From positions 744,001 through 808,000 of the forward strand of contig NZ_WGLM01000005.1 in the NCBI RefSeq assembly GCF_016125575.1: a stretch of DNA of 64,000 nucleotides, read 5' to 3'. This DNA comes from Limimaricola sp. (GTDB lineage Bacteria; Pseudomonadota; Alphaproteobacteria; Rhodobacterales; Rhodobacteraceae). This document shows, one piece after another, positions 26,019-34,901 of this stretch (position 1 is the stretch's first letter; the number at the start of each line of letters is the position of its first letter). Below the pieces are notes generated by a model. It was given only the letters and a program-made list of their open reading frames with translations. It was not told where the DNA came from and made no database searches. Made by a program: the position numbers and the translations under genes.

Positions 26019-26947
26019 TCGGCCGGGTCGAGATCGCCACCGCCCAGGCGCGCATCGCGCCGCATATCCGCCGCACGCCCGTCCTGCGGCTGGAAACCGG
26101 CGCGCTAGGGGTGGATGGCGGCCTGACCCTGAAACTTGAACATCTGCAGGTCACCGGCAGTTTCAAGGTGCGTGGCGCCTTCACCAGCCTCACCGGCGTC
26201 ACCCTGCCCGCCGCGGGGGTCGTCGCCATTTCGGGCGGCAATCACGGTGCGGCGGTCGCCTATGCGGCCACGCAGCTGGGCGCGAAGGCCACCGTCTTTG
26301 TCCCCGGCCAGATTGCCGACAAGGTCAAGATCGCCCGGATGGAAGGCTTCGGCGCGACCGTCATCATCGCGCCGGGCACCGTGGATGACGCGGTGCGCGC
26401 CTATGCCGCCTTCGCCGAGGAGACCGGCGCGCTGGCGGTTCACCCCTATGACGCGCCCGGCACCATCACCGGGCAGGGCACCGCGGCGATGGAATTCGAA
26501 GAGGACGCGCCCGACCTCGATACCGTGCTTGTCGCGGTGGGCGGCGGCGGCCTGATCGGCGGCGTCGCGGCATGGTATGGCGGGCGCACCAAGGTTGTCG
26601 CGGTCGAGACCGAGGGCACGGCCTGCCTCGACCTGACGCTGAAGGGCACGCTGCCGGCCAATTTCCGCGCCACCGGCCTGTCGGCCAGCGGGCTGGGCGC
26701 CTCGTCCATCGGCGTGCTGCCGATGGAAATCATCCGTGCGCATGTCGCAGAAAACGTAGTTGTCAGCGATGCCGACGTGATCGAGGCGCAGCGGCGCCTC
26801 TGGGCGGCGGCGCGTGTCGTTGCCGAACCCGGCGGCGTTACGGCGCTGGCCGCGCTCACCTCTGGTGCCTACACCCCCGCGCCGGACGAGAAGGTGGGCG
26901 TCGTGGTCTGTGGTGGCAACGCTGCGCCGGATTGGTTCCTCGCATAG
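26015..26947 (+). CDS. Threonine/serine dehydratase (PLP fold-type II)
   Basis: A 310-aa PLP enzyme. The Schiff-base lysine K51 is in [15 protein letters not shown] and the phosphate loop G-G-G-G-L-I-G-G are also present. It lacks a C-terminal ACT regulatory domain, so it is the short catabolic/serine racemase-like type, deaminating Thr or Ser to a 2-oxo acid. GTG 26015 overlaps the cobS stop (GTGA), indicating coupled translation. A link to cobalamin is possible, since threonine-derived aminopropanol is part of the nucleotide loop, but the enzyme does not make that compound and the link is not shown. Confidence 0.92.
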   Translation: MIGRVEIATAQARIAPHIRRTPVLRLETGALGVDGGLTLKLEHLQVTGSFKVRGAFTSLTGVTLPAAGVVAISGGNHGAAVAYAATQLGAKATVFVPGQIADKVKIARMEGFGATVIIAPGTVDDAVRAYAAFAEETGALAVHPYDAPGTITGQGTAAMEFEEDAPDLDTVLVAVGGGGLIGGVAAWYGGRTKVVAVETEGTACLDLTLKGTLPANFRATGLSASGLGASSIGVLPMEIIRAHVAENVVVSDADVIEAQRRLWAAARVVAEPGGVTALAALTSGAYTPAPDEKVGVVVCGGNAAPDWFLA

Positions 26948-26981
26948 AAAAAGGGCAGCGGGCGCATGGCCCCCTGCCCTT
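26948..26981 (-). terminator. Intrinsic terminator of the FMN reductase gene (may work both ways)
   Basis: On the minus strand AAGGGCAG (26981-26974) pairs with CTGCCCTT (26958-26951), with a GC-rich inner stem. A T-run follows directly, so it is a classical intrinsic terminator. On the plus strand the same stem follows the dehydratase stop, without a T-run. Confidence 0.85.
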
Positions 26982-27003
26982 CGTGTCAGCCTGTCGGCCG
27001 AAA

Positions 27004-27615
27004 TCAGGCGGCTTCGGATTGCGCGTCCGCGTCGCGGGCGGCCATCGTGGCGCGGGCCCACCATGCCACGTCATCCAGCAGCGACTTGGCCGGACCGGTC
27101 AGATTGGCCTCGATCTGCGTGATGTCGCCGTTGCCACCGCCCATCGGGTGAACCTTGAACATGTCGACGCCGCCGATATGGACCGCGCTGCGCACCGGGA
27201 CCATCTGCAGTTCAACAGCGATGGCGCGCAGGTGTTCCAGCGCCCGGGCACCGCCCATCGAGCCATAGGCGATCGCGCCCATCGGCTTGCGCACCCATTC
27301 CTTGTAAGCTTGGTCGAGCGCGTTCTTCAGCGCGCCGGTGATCGAGTGGTTATACTCGGCCACGACAAAGATGTAGCCGTCGAACTCGGCCATCTTGTTC
27401 TGCCAGGCCACCGCGCGGGGGTCGGCGCTGGGCACCCAGGCGTTCGAGGCCATCTCGTCAAAAAGCGGCAGGTCGAAATCGCGAAGGTCGACCAGTTCGA
27501 CCTCGATATCGGTGCGGGCCTGGGCCTGCTTGAGCATCCATTGCGCGGGCTGATCAGCGAATCGGGTCTTGCGGGTCGAGCCGATGATGAGGGCGATTTT
27601 CGGTGTCTTGGTCAT
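27004..27615 (-). CDS. NADPH-dependent FMN reductase / NAD(P)H-dependent oxidoreductase
   Basis: A 203-aa flavodoxin-like reductase. It starts I-A-L-I-I-G-S-T-R (residues 7-15), the FMN phosphate loop, and has the family's V-A-E-Y-N-H-S-I-T-G-A-L-K-N-A-L-D motif near residue 86 and G-S-M-G-G near 118. Members transfer electrons from NAD(P)H to FMN, quinones or azo dyes. It interrupts the plus-strand cob group between the dehydratase and VOC genes and has its own terminator. Divergent from the VOC gene with a 155-bp shared upstream region. Confidence 0.92.
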   Translation of the reverse strand: MTKTPKIALIIGSTRKTRFADQPAQWMLKQAQARTDIEVELVDLRDFDLPLFDEMASNAWVPSADPRAVAWQNKMAEFDGYIFVVAEYNHSITGALKNALDQAYKEWVRKPMGAIAYGSMGGARALEHLRAIAVELQMVPVRSAVHIGGVDMFKVHPMGGGNGDITQIEANLTGPAKSLLDDVAWWARATMAARDADAQSEAA

Positions 27616-27770
27616 GGTAATCTCCGGTATTGGGGATGGCGGGTTCGTTGGTACTTAAAATGGAGTCTGTGCGCTCACGCGGCAATGGGCACCCGGGCGC
27701 AAGGGTTGTGCGCCTGTGCGCAGAGACAGGGGCCCTTGCCGGGGGGCGCTGGCGGTGCTTTATCTCGGGC

Positions 27771-28223
27771 ATGACGACGAGTGTCCAAACCCCTGCCACG
27801 CCAGCCGCCACCTCCCTGCCGCGGGCGGCCGCGCCGGCGCAGATGCGCTTTGCGCGCCCCACCGCGCGGCTTGGCGCGGTGGTCGCTTTTTACCGCGACG
27901 CGCTTGGCATGACTGTGCTGGGCGGCTTTGCCGACCATGACGGGTTCGACGGCGTGATGCTGGGCCATCCCGGCCTGCCGTGGCATCTTGAATTCACGGC
28001 GGCAGCGGCCCATCCCGCGCCTTCGGGGCCGCCGCATGACGATGCGCTGCTGGTCTTCTACCACCCGCGCCGGGCCGACTGGCAGGCCGCGGTCGACCGG
28101 ATCGAGGCATTGGGCCACCGCCCAGTTGCCTCGGCAAACCCCTACTGGGACCGCGCCGGGCGGACCTATCAAGATCCCGACGGCTATCGCGTCGTGGTGC
28201 AGAATGCGGAATGGCAGGCATGA
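27771..28223 (+). CDS. VOC (glyoxalase/bleomycin resistance)-fold protein
   Basis: A 150-aa protein with a vicinal oxygen chelate fold: [14 protein letters not shown] in the first beta-alpha unit and [18 protein letters not shown] in the last. The final motif carries the usual D-P-D-G. Metal ligands and substrate cannot be fixed from this reading. ATG 27771 is preferred, although an internal ATG (27843, M-R-F-A-R-P) starts nearer the fold. Its TGA overlaps the cobT start, so the two are likely translated together. Confidence 0.85.
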   Translation: MTTSVQTPATPAATSLPRAAAPAQMRFARPTARLGAVVAFYRDALGMTVLGGFADHDGFDGVMLGHPGLPWHLEFTAAAAHPAPSGPPHDDALLVFYHPRRADWQAAVDRIEALGHRPVASANPYWDRAGRTYQDPDGYRVVVQNAEWQA

Positions 28224-30094
28224 GCAAACCCTCCGACAACCCCGCCGATCCGTTCAAGAAGGCGTTGGCCGAAGCCACCAAGGTGATGGCCGACGATCCC
28301 GAACTGACGGTCAGCTACTCGGTCGACCCACCGGGCCAGACCGCCGATTCCGTGCGCCTGCCCCAGGTCAGCCGCCGGATGAGCCGCGACGAGGTGCTGC
28401 TGGCGCGCGGCACGGCGGATGCCTTCGCACTGCGCCACCGCTTCCACGACGCGGCCATCGAGGCGCGCTATATGCCGCAGGGGCAGATGGCGCGCGACCT
28501 GTACGACGCGATGGAGACGGCCCGGATCGAGGCGGTCGGCGCGCGCTACATGCCCGGCACCGCGGGCAATATCGACGCCAAGATCGGCGGCGAGGCGCGG
28601 CGCAAGGGCTATGACCAGATCACCAAGGCTTCGGACGCACCACTGGCGGTCGCCGCGGGCTATCTGATCCGTCACCTCGCCACCGGGCGGCCCTTGCCGC
28701 AGGGGGCCGATAACGTGATGGAGCTTTGGCGCGGTTTCATCGAGGCGCAGGCGGGTGGACGGCTGGAAGGGCTGGAAGCAGCCCTTGGCGATCAGAAATC
28801 CTTCGCCCGCTTTGCCCGTGGCATCATTTCCGACCTCGGCTATGGCGACCAGCTGGGCGACGATCCGGATTCGGACGAGGATGAAGAGGACGCCGCCGAC
28901 GACGGCAGCGAAGAGCCCGACGAGCAGGAAAGCGAGGGCGAAGAGGACAGCGAAAGCGACGAGGCCGAAGCGAGCCCCGAGCAAAGCCAGGATGCCCAAC
29001 AGGACGAAAGCCAGGCCCAGGTCTCGATGGACGAGCAGACCGATGCCGAGCTTTCGGAAGAAACCGAGATGCCCGAGGGCGAGGCGCCGATGGAGATGCC
29101 GCCGCCGGCCCCCTTCTCGGATGCCGATCCGAATTACACCGCCTTTCGCACCGATTTCGACGAAGAGATCGGTGCCGAGGATCTGGCCGAGCCGGCAGAA
29201 CTGGAGCGGTTGCGCGCTTATCTCGACCAGCAACTTGAGCCACTCAAAGGTGCGGTCGGGCGGCTTGCCAACAAGCTGCAGCGACGGCTGCAGGCGCAAC
29301 AGAACCGCAGCTGGGAGTTTGACCGCGAGGAAGGCATCCTTGACGCGGGCCGGCTGGCGCGCGTCGTGGCCAACCCCACCACGCCGCTGTCGTTCAAGGT
29401 GGAAAAGGATACCGAGTTTCGCGATACCTGCGTGACGCTGCTGCTGGACAACTCGGGCTCGATGCGCGGACGGCCAATTTCCATCGCCGCGATCTGTGCC
29501 GACGTGCTGGCCCGTACGCTGGAGCGTTGCGCGGTCAAGGTCGAGATCCTCGGCTTTACCACGCGCGCATGGAAAGGCGGGATGAGCCGCGAAAAATGGC
29601 TGGCCGAGGGCCGCCCGCAGCAGCCCGGCCGCCTCAATGACCTGCGCCACATCATCTACAAGAGTGGCGACGCCCCTTGGCGGCGCACCCGCACCAACCT
29701 TGGCCTGATGATGAAGGAAGGGTTGCTGAAGGAAAACATCGACGGCGAGGCGCTGGAATGGGCGCACCGGCGCATGCTGGCGCGGCGCGAGCAACGCAAG
29801 ATCCTGATGGTGATCTCCGATGGCGCGCCGGTCGATGACAGCACGCTGTCGGTCAATCCGGCCAACTACCTTGAAAAGCACCTGCGCGACGTGATCGCGA
29901 TGGTCGAGCGGCGGCGCGCGGTGGAGCTTCTGGCCATCGGCATCGGCCATGACGTGACCCGCTACTATGACAGGGCGGTCACGATCACCGATGTCGACCA
30001 ACTGGCAGGCGCCATGACCGAGCAACTGGCGGGCCTCTTCGAGGCCGATCCGCGAAAGCGGGCCCGGGTGCTGGGGATGCGCAAGGCAGGCTAG
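28220..30094 (+). CDS. cobT: Cobaltochelatase subunit CobT
   Basis: A 624-aa protein, near the 631 aa of the Pseudomonas denitrificans enzyme. The N-terminal half is globular. A central stretch (about residues 215-300) is very rich in Asp, Glu, Ser and Gln. The C-terminal part is a von Willebrand A domain with the metal-binding D410-N-S-G-S. CobT forms a large ring with CobS for CobN-dependent cobalt insertion. ATG 28220 overlaps the VOC stop; an ATG nine bases upstream is also in frame. cobN is not in the window. A 24-bp palindrome begins three bases after its stop. Confidence 0.97.
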   Translation: MSKPSDNPADPFKKALAEATKVMADDPELTVSYSVDPPGQTADSVRLPQVSRRMSRDEVLLARGTADAFALRHRFHDAAIEARYMPQGQMARDLYDAMETARIEAVGARYMPGTAGNIDAKIGGEARRKGYDQITKASDAPLAVAAGYLIRHLATGRPLPQGADNVMELWRGFIEAQAGGRLEGLEAALGDQKSFARFARGIISDLGYGDQLGDDPDSDEDEEDAADDGSEEPDEQESEGEEDSESDEAEASPEQSQDAQQDESQAQVSMDEQTDAELSEETEMPEGEAPMEMPPPAPFSDADPNYTAFRTDFDEEIGAEDLAEPAELERLRAYLDQQLEPLKGAVGRLANKLQRRLQAQQNRSWEFDREEGILDAGRLARVVANPTTPLSFKVEKDTEFRDTCVTLLLDNSGSMRGRPISIAAICADVLARTLERCAVKVEILGFTTRAWKGGMSREKWLAEGRPQQPGRLNDLRHIIYKSGDAPWRRTRTNLGLMMKEGLLKENIDGEALEWAHRRMLARREQRKILMVISDGAPVDDSTLSVNPANYLEKHLRDVIAMVERRRAVELLAIGIGHDVTRYYDRAVTITDVDQLAGAMTEQLAGLFEADPRKRARVLGMRKAG

Positions 30095-30096
30095 AT

Positions 30097-30157
30097 TTCG
30101 GATTTCCGCGGAAATCCGAAGGCCTCCGGCGGGAGTATTTCAGGCAAGATGAAGGGG
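30097..30157 (+). repeat. Hairpin-plus-tail intergenic repeat, copy B
   Basis: TTCGGATTTCCG (30097-30108) is followed at once by its exact reverse complement (30109-30120). A tail follows that includes GGGAGTATTTCAGGCAAGAT and ends GAAGGGG. The tail resembles those of copies A, C, D and E (core G-A/G-TATTT-x-x-x-GGC-A-A). Here the tail's GAAGGGG doubles as the ribosome site of the next gene. The hairpin is 3 bases after the cobT stop and may terminate or stabilise that transcript. Confidence 0.65.
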
Positions 30158-30163
30158 CCGGCA

Positions 30164-31957
30164 ATGTTCCAGACATTCGAGGTGACGTCCGATCCGGGAC
30201 AGGGCCCGGCGCGGCTGGCGGCGCTGCGGGCGGCGATGGCGGCGGAAGGGCTTGATGCCTTCATCGTGCCGCGCGCCGATGCCTACCAGGGCGAATACGT
30301 TGCGCCTTGCGATGCGCGGCTGGCCTGGCTCACGGGCTTTACCGGTTCTGCCGGGTTCTGCGCGGTCACCGCGTCGGAAGCGGGTGTTTTCGTTGATGGG
30401 CGCTACCGGTTGCAAGTGAAGGATCAGGTCGCGCCCGGTGTCTTCACCCCGGTCGATTGGCCCGAGGTAAAGCTGGCTGACTGGCTGGCAGCGCGGCTGC
30501 AAAAGGGCGCGGTGGTGGGGATCGACCCGTGGCTGCACACGCTGGACGAGGTAGCGGCGCTGGCGAAAGTGCTGACGCCGGCAGGCATCAACCTGCGCGA
30601 GGTCGGGAACCTTGTCGACCCGCTTTGGACCGACAGGCCGACATCCGGCACCGCGCCTTTCACCGCCTATCCGCTGGAACTGGCGGGCGAGACGGCCACC
30701 GCAAAGCGCGCGCGACTGGCAGAGGATCTGAAGGCGGCCGGACATCGCGCCGCAGTGTTGACCCTGCCCGATTCCATCGCATGGCTCTTGAACATCCGTG
30801 GCCATGACCTGCCGCACAACCCTGTGCCGCAGAGCTTTGCCATCCTGCACGATGACGGGCGCTGCGCCCTTTTCGCGCCGCCGGAAAAGGCCGCGGGGCT
30901 GGCCGCTCACCTCGGCCCCGAGGTGACGCTGCACGGTCAAGACGGGTTTCTAAAGGCCGTGGCAGCGCTGGAGGGCCCGGTCCGAGTTGACCCCAAGAGC
31001 GCGCCGCAGATCCTGTCCGGTATTCTGGGCGATAGGCTGGTGAAGGGCGAAGATCCCTGCGTTATGCCCAAAGCGCTGAAGAACCCCACCGAGATCGCCG
31101 GCGCCCGCGCGGCGCATCTGCGCGACGGCGCAGCGATGGTCCGCTTCCTCGCCTGGCTTGATGCCGAGGCGCCGAAAGGCGGGCTGACAGAGATCGCGGT
31201 CGTGACCGAACTGGAACGGTTTCGCAGGGCCACCAATGCGCTGCAGGACATCAGCTTTGAAACCATTTGCGGCGCGGGTCCGCATGGCGCCATCGTGCAT
31301 TACCGCGTCAGCACCGCCACCGACCGGCCGGTGAAGCCCGGTGAGCTGCTGCTTGTCGATTCCGGCGGCCAGTACCTTGACGGGACGACCGACATCACCC
31401 GCACCGTCATCGTCGGCGATGCCGCGCCCGACCACATCGCCTGCTATACCCGCGTTTTGCAGGGGATGATCGCGGTCAGCCGGGCAAGGTTTCCGCGCGG
31501 CGTGGGTGGCCAGCATCTTGACGCGCTGGCGCGGTTCCCGCTCTGGACGGCAGGATTGGATTACGATCACGGCACCGGCCACGGCATCGGCGCATATCTT
31601 TCGGTTCACGAAGGCCCGCAGCGGATCAGCCGGACTTCGGATGTGGCGCTGCAGGCGGGCATGATGTTGTCGAACGAGCCGGGCTATTACCGCGCCGGGG
31701 CCTTCGGCATCCGCATCGAGAACCTGCTGGTCGTGCGCGACGCCCCGGCCCTGCCCGGCGGCGACGATCGCAAGATGCTGGATTTCGAGACGCTGACATT
31801 CGTGCCGCTGGACCGGCGCCTGATCGACAAGGCCGTGCTGGCGCGTGCCGAACGGGACTGGATAGACGCCTATCACGCGGCTACACTGGCTGCGATCGGC
31901 CCGCTGGTTGACGGTGCCGCGAAGGATTGGCTGATCGCCGCCTGCGCGCCGCTGTAG
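30164..31957 (+). CDS. Xaa-Pro aminopeptidase (aminopeptidase P, M24B)
   Basis: A 597-aa metallopeptidase that removes an N-terminal residue before proline. The C-terminal pita-bread domain carries the five metal ligands: D399 in L-V-D-S-G-G, the Asp in G-T-T-D-I-T-R, the His in G-T-G-H-G-I-G, the Glu in N-E-P-G-Y-Y and the Glu in R-I-E-N-L. Two creatinase-like N-terminal domains precede it. That makes the three-domain layout of the longer APP1-type enzymes rather than E. coli PepP (441 aa). ATG 30164 follows GAAGGGG in the repeat copy B. Confidence 0.94.
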   Translation: MFQTFEVTSDPGQGPARLAALRAAMAAEGLDAFIVPRADAYQGEYVAPCDARLAWLTGFTGSAGFCAVTASEAGVFVDGRYRLQVKDQVAPGVFTPVDWPEVKLADWLAARLQKGAVVGIDPWLHTLDEVAALAKVLTPAGINLREVGNLVDPLWTDRPTSGTAPFTAYPLELAGETATAKRARLAEDLKAAGHRAAVLTLPDSIAWLLNIRGHDLPHNPVPQSFAILHDDGRCALFAPPEKAAGLAAHLGPEVTLHGQDGFLKAVAALEGPVRVDPKSAPQILSGILGDRLVKGEDPCVMPKALKNPTEIAGARAAHLRDGAAMVRFLAWLDAEAPKGGLTEIAVVTELERFRRATNALQDISFETICGAGPHGAIVHYRVSTATDRPVKPGELLLVDSGGQYLDGTTDITRTVIVGDAAPDHIACYTRVLQGMIAVSRARFPRGVGGQHLDALARFPLWTAGLDYDHGTGHGIGAYLSVHEGPQRISRTSDVALQAGMMLSNEPGYYRAGAFGIRIENLLVVRDAPALPGGDDRKMLDFETLTFVPLDRRLIDKAVLARAERDWIDAYHAATLAAIGPLVDGAAKDWLIAACAPL

Positions 31958-32062
31958 ACTTCCTGGCGGGACCGTCGACCGTCACCACGTTGTCGCAGAC
32001 CGCGATCAAGGCTTGTGCGCCCGATGCTGCACAAGTGTCACCCGATGCCGAAAGGACCTGTC

Positions 32063-32404
32063 ATGACCGACCATATCAAGATCGCCCCCGCGACTGGCAC
32101 CTGGGTGGTGCGGGCCGGCGGCGCGGTAATTGGCGAAAGCTCCGGCGCACTGGAACTGACCGAAGGCGATTACCCGCCGGTCATCTATTTCCCGCGCGAC
32201 GACATCGCGATGGCGTTCCTCGATTTGTCCGATACCACCTCGACCTGCCCCTACAAGGGCCAGGCGAGCTATTACACGATCGTCGCGAAAAGCGGGCCGA
32301 TCCGCGACGCGGCGTGGAGCTATGAGACGCCCAAGGCCGGGATGGAGGCGATCGCCGGCCACCTTGCCTTCTATACCAGCAAGGTCACGGTCGAGCAGGT
32401 CTGA
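32063..32404 (+). CDS. DUF427-domain protein
   Basis: A 113-aa protein with the DUF427 pattern: W-V-V-R-A-G-G near residue 17, Y-P-P-V-I-Y-F-P-R-D-D-I, then S-T-C-P-Y-K-G-Q-A-S-Y-Y and the closing A-W-S-Y-E-T-P. The family is widespread and its function is not known to me. AAAGGACC lies before ATG 32063. It converges with the ClC gene (stops four bases apart). Confidence 0.9.
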   Translation: MTDHIKIAPATGTWVVRAGGAVIGESSGALELTEGDYPPVIYFPRDDIAMAFLDLSDTTSTCPYKGQASYYTIVAKSGPIRDAAWSYETPKAGMEAIAGHLAFYTSKVTVEQV

Positions 32405-32407
32405 GGC

Positions 32408-34165
32408 CTATTCGCTGAAATCTTTCAGGACGGTTGCGGCCAGCGCATCCTCGGTCAGAACGCCGATGATGTGATCGGGACGGAGCGACTTGCCCTCGGG
32501 CAGGACGACGGCGACGGAGCGGTGGCGGTTGGACATGTGGGTCATCGCGGTCTGCAAAAGACTGCGTTCGCGCACCACCGCGAAGGGTCCGGGAATCAAC
32601 CGGCCAATGCTGCGGGCGGTATCCTCGGGATCAACCTCGACAACGCCGTGCAGGCGACCGGACTTGACGACGACGGCAAAGCGCCGCGGCCCGGCATGGC
32701 GGATTTGCACGGGTTCCGGCGCGGCCAACGCGTCGGCCTCCAGCCGGGCGGCGACGGGGTGCATCACCTCGGCCACCGCGCGGATCGGGAACATGTGAGA
32801 CCGACGATCACGCGGAATCGGGTGACCACGGCGGATCAGCTTGGACGTATAGATGTCCCCGGGCGACAGCACCGTGCGTACGCCCACCGCCACGACCACG
32901 GTGACGATGGCGGCCACGGTGATGGAGTAATCGCCCGTCATCTCGAAGATCATCATGATCGAGGTCATCGTCGCGCCGGTGGAGCCGCCGACCATCGCCG
33001 CCATGCCGACAAGTGCAAAGGTGATCGGGCTGAACCCGAGATAGGGGAAAGCCAGATTCAACACCGCGCCGAAGGCCGCGCCAAGCGTCGCACCCAGAAA
33101 GAGCGAGGGCGAGAACACCCCGCCAGAGGCCCCACCTGCAAGGCTGAGCGTGGTCGCGGCCAGCTTCAGCACGAAAAGCAGAAGCAGAAAGCCCGGCGCG
33201 GTGATCTGCCCGGTCAGCACCGCCTGGATCGTGTCATATCCCACGCCCGCCGTATGGTAGGACCCGGTCGTCAGCATCAGCAGGTACATCATTACGCCGA
33301 GCGAGGTCATCGCGGCGATGTTCTTGAGGTAGGGATTGAGCTTCCAGTTGTCGAAGACGTCCTCAAGCCCGTAGAGCGCGCGCACGAAAACCGCCGCCCC
33401 GACGCCCGCCAGCAACCCGAAGATGATGTAGAGCGGCAGCATGTCGAGCGAGAGCGGCACAAAGGTTTCCGGCCGCTCGTAGGCGCCGACGAGGAACGCA
33501 GGCTCGATCCCGAAGGCAAGGCGGCCCACGTAGGTCGCCGTGCCGGTCGCCAGCACAACGGGCAGCAGCGTGCGCGCCGAGAACTCGGGCAACATCAACT
33601 CGATCGCGAAAAGCACCGCGCCCAGCGGCGTGTTGAACGTGGCGGCGATCCCCGCCCCCGCGCCCGCGCCCACCAGCGTAATGACCTGCCAGCGGCGCAG
33701 GTGGAACATCTGGCCCAGCACCGATCCCATGCCACTGCCGATCTGGATGATCGGTCCCTCGCGCCCCACCGAAGCGCCCGAACCGATCGACAGCGCGGAG
33801 GCCAGCGACTTGATGATCACCACGGCGGGGCGAATGCGCCCGCCACCATAATAGATTGCGTCCATCACTTCGGGCACACCGTGGCCCTTGGCCTCGGGCG
33901 CAAAGCGGCGCACGAGGTAGAGCACGACCAGACCACCGATCACCGGTGCCAGAATGACCAAAGGACCAAACGGGCTGGGCGCAGTCGGCTGGTTGGCGTC
34001 GTAGAAGATCGAGACCTGCCCGAGGAAAAGCGCGTTGTGCACCAGACCGATCAGGAAGCGCAGGATGATCGCACCAAGGCCAGCGACGACACCAATCGCA
34101 ACGGACAGCACCGACAGATAGACAAGAGACACCTGTCGGTTCTCGGTGCGGCTGATCGCTTTCAT
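32408..34165 (-). CDS. ClC-family chloride channel/transporter with C-terminal CBS domains
   Basis: A 585-aa membrane protein. ClC motifs are visible: G-H-G-V-P-E-V (94-100) at the anion site, where the E. coli protein has G-S-G-I-P; G-R-E-G-P (134-138) with the gating glutamate E136; then a conserved G-G-x-S-G-G-V-F-x-P-type motif seen here as G-G-A-S-G-G-V-F-S-P. The C-terminal 140 residues form a CBS-domain pair. It moves Cl- or other anions, by exchange with H+ or as a channel; the His in the selectivity loop leaves the substrate open. Divergent from the next gene with an ATGCAA/TTGCAT dyad between. Confidence 0.94.
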   Translation of the reverse strand: MKAISRTENRQVSLVYLSVLSVAIGVVAGLGAIILRFLIGLVHNALFLGQVSIFYDANQPTAPSPFGPLVILAPVIGGLVVLYLVRRFAPEAKGHGVPEVMDAIYYGGGRIRPAVVIIKSLASALSIGSGASVGREGPIIQIGSGMGSVLGQMFHLRRWQVITLVGAGAGAGIAATFNTPLGAVLFAIELMLPEFSARTLLPVVLATGTATYVGRLAFGIEPAFLVGAYERPETFVPLSLDMLPLYIIFGLLAGVGAAVFVRALYGLEDVFDNWKLNPYLKNIAAMTSLGVMMYLLMLTTGSYHTAGVGYDTIQAVLTGQITAPGFLLLLFVLKLAATTLSLAGGASGGVFSPSLFLGATLGAAFGAVLNLAFPYLGFSPITFALVGMAAMVGGSTGATMTSIMMIFEMTGDYSITVAAIVTVVVAVGVRTVLSPGDIYTSKLIRRGHPIPRDRRSHMFPIRAVAEVMHPVAARLEADALAAPEPVQIRHAGPRRFAVVVKSGRLHGVVEVDPEDTARSIGRLIPGPFAVVRERSLLQTAMTHMSNRHRSVAVVLPEGKSLRPDHIIGVLTEDALAATVLKDFSE

Positions 34166-34264
34166 CGCTCGTCCGGTCGGTCAGGGCCGCGCCGCGTTTC
34201 AATCGTCTTCCGTCGAAATACGCAACGCGACGGTTGCCTTGGGCGTAACCTTTTGCAAAGCACG

Positions 34265-34283
34265 ATGCAAACACCTATTGCAT
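34265..34283. promoter_or_regulatory. Candidate operator dyad ATGCAA-N7-TTGCAT
   Basis: A perfect 6-bp inverted repeat with a 7-base spacer, in the 153-bp gap between the divergent ClC gene and the membrane-anchored unknown. A further TTGCAA lies just upstream (about 34251-34259 region). It could bind a dimeric regulator of either gene. No regulator gene is adjacent, so the partner is unknown. Confidence 0.35.
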
Positions 34284-34318
34284 TGATGTAATTGATCGCT
34301 TCGCGAAAAGGACCGCTG

Positions 34319-34897
34319 ATGCCGTTCCTGCCCTCAGCCCGTCACCACGCCGCGCGCCGTCGCATCGCGCTGAAGCGGCTGATGCGCGGGGCGGCCATCG
34401 CCGTGGCATTGACGGTGGTCTATCTGGGGTTTCTCGCGGCGCAGAACCACGAGGCGCGGCTTTATTTCGAGAAGCTGCGCCAGGATGACCCGGCCCGCTA
34501 CCTTGACGACGTGCGCAAGCGCGAGGGGTTTGCAAGCTACCTCGACAAACTGCGCCTGCTGGAAGGCTACGAACATTTCCAGACCAAGGCGCCGGCGTTT
34601 CTTCTGGGGCGCTGGACGCTGCGCAAGCAACCGGAACGGATCACGCCTGGCTATGTGTTTCCCGACTGCGCCAATCCCATCGCGTTTCAGGACGGACAGG
34701 TCGATATCGGCTCTGGCGACAAGCGGCAGGAGATCACCACGCTCTACTCGATCTCAGGCCATGACATCTGGCTGAGCACGGTGGGTTATGGTCTCGTCAA
34801 GGTGGGTATCGTCGCCTATGCCGCCGGCATCGACCATCTTGAACTGGTGCCGCCAGGACAGGGCACGCGGGCCTACGCCTATCTTTGCGGGAACTGA
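34319..34897 (+). CDS. Membrane-anchored protein of unknown function
   Basis: A 192-aa protein with a basic N-terminus, one hydrophobic segment (about residues 24-41, A-A-I-A-V-A-L-T-V-V-Y-L-G-F-L-A-A) and a C-terminal 150-residue soluble part, probably periplasmic. Two cysteines (in F-P-D-C-A-N-P and near the end, Y-L-C-G-N) could form a disulfide. I do not recognise the family. AAAAGGA precedes ATG 34319. It ends four bases before the D-lactate dehydrogenase-type gene and is probably co-transcribed with it. Confidence 0.75.
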   Translation: MPFLPSARHHAARRRIALKRLMRGAAIAVALTVVYLGFLAAQNHEARLYFEKLRQDDPARYLDDVRKREGFASYLDKLRLLEGYEHFQTKAPAFLLGRWTLRKQPERITPGYVFPDCANPIAFQDGQVDIGSGDKRQEITTLYSISGHDIWLSTVGYGLVKVGIVAYAAGIDHLELVPPGQGTRAYAYLCGN

Positions 34898-34901
34898 CAC
34901 C

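Noticed and set aside
32471-34291. 606-codon plus-strand frame over the ClC gene
   Set aside because: Arg/His/Gln-rich translation without motifs, antisense to a clear ClC protein.
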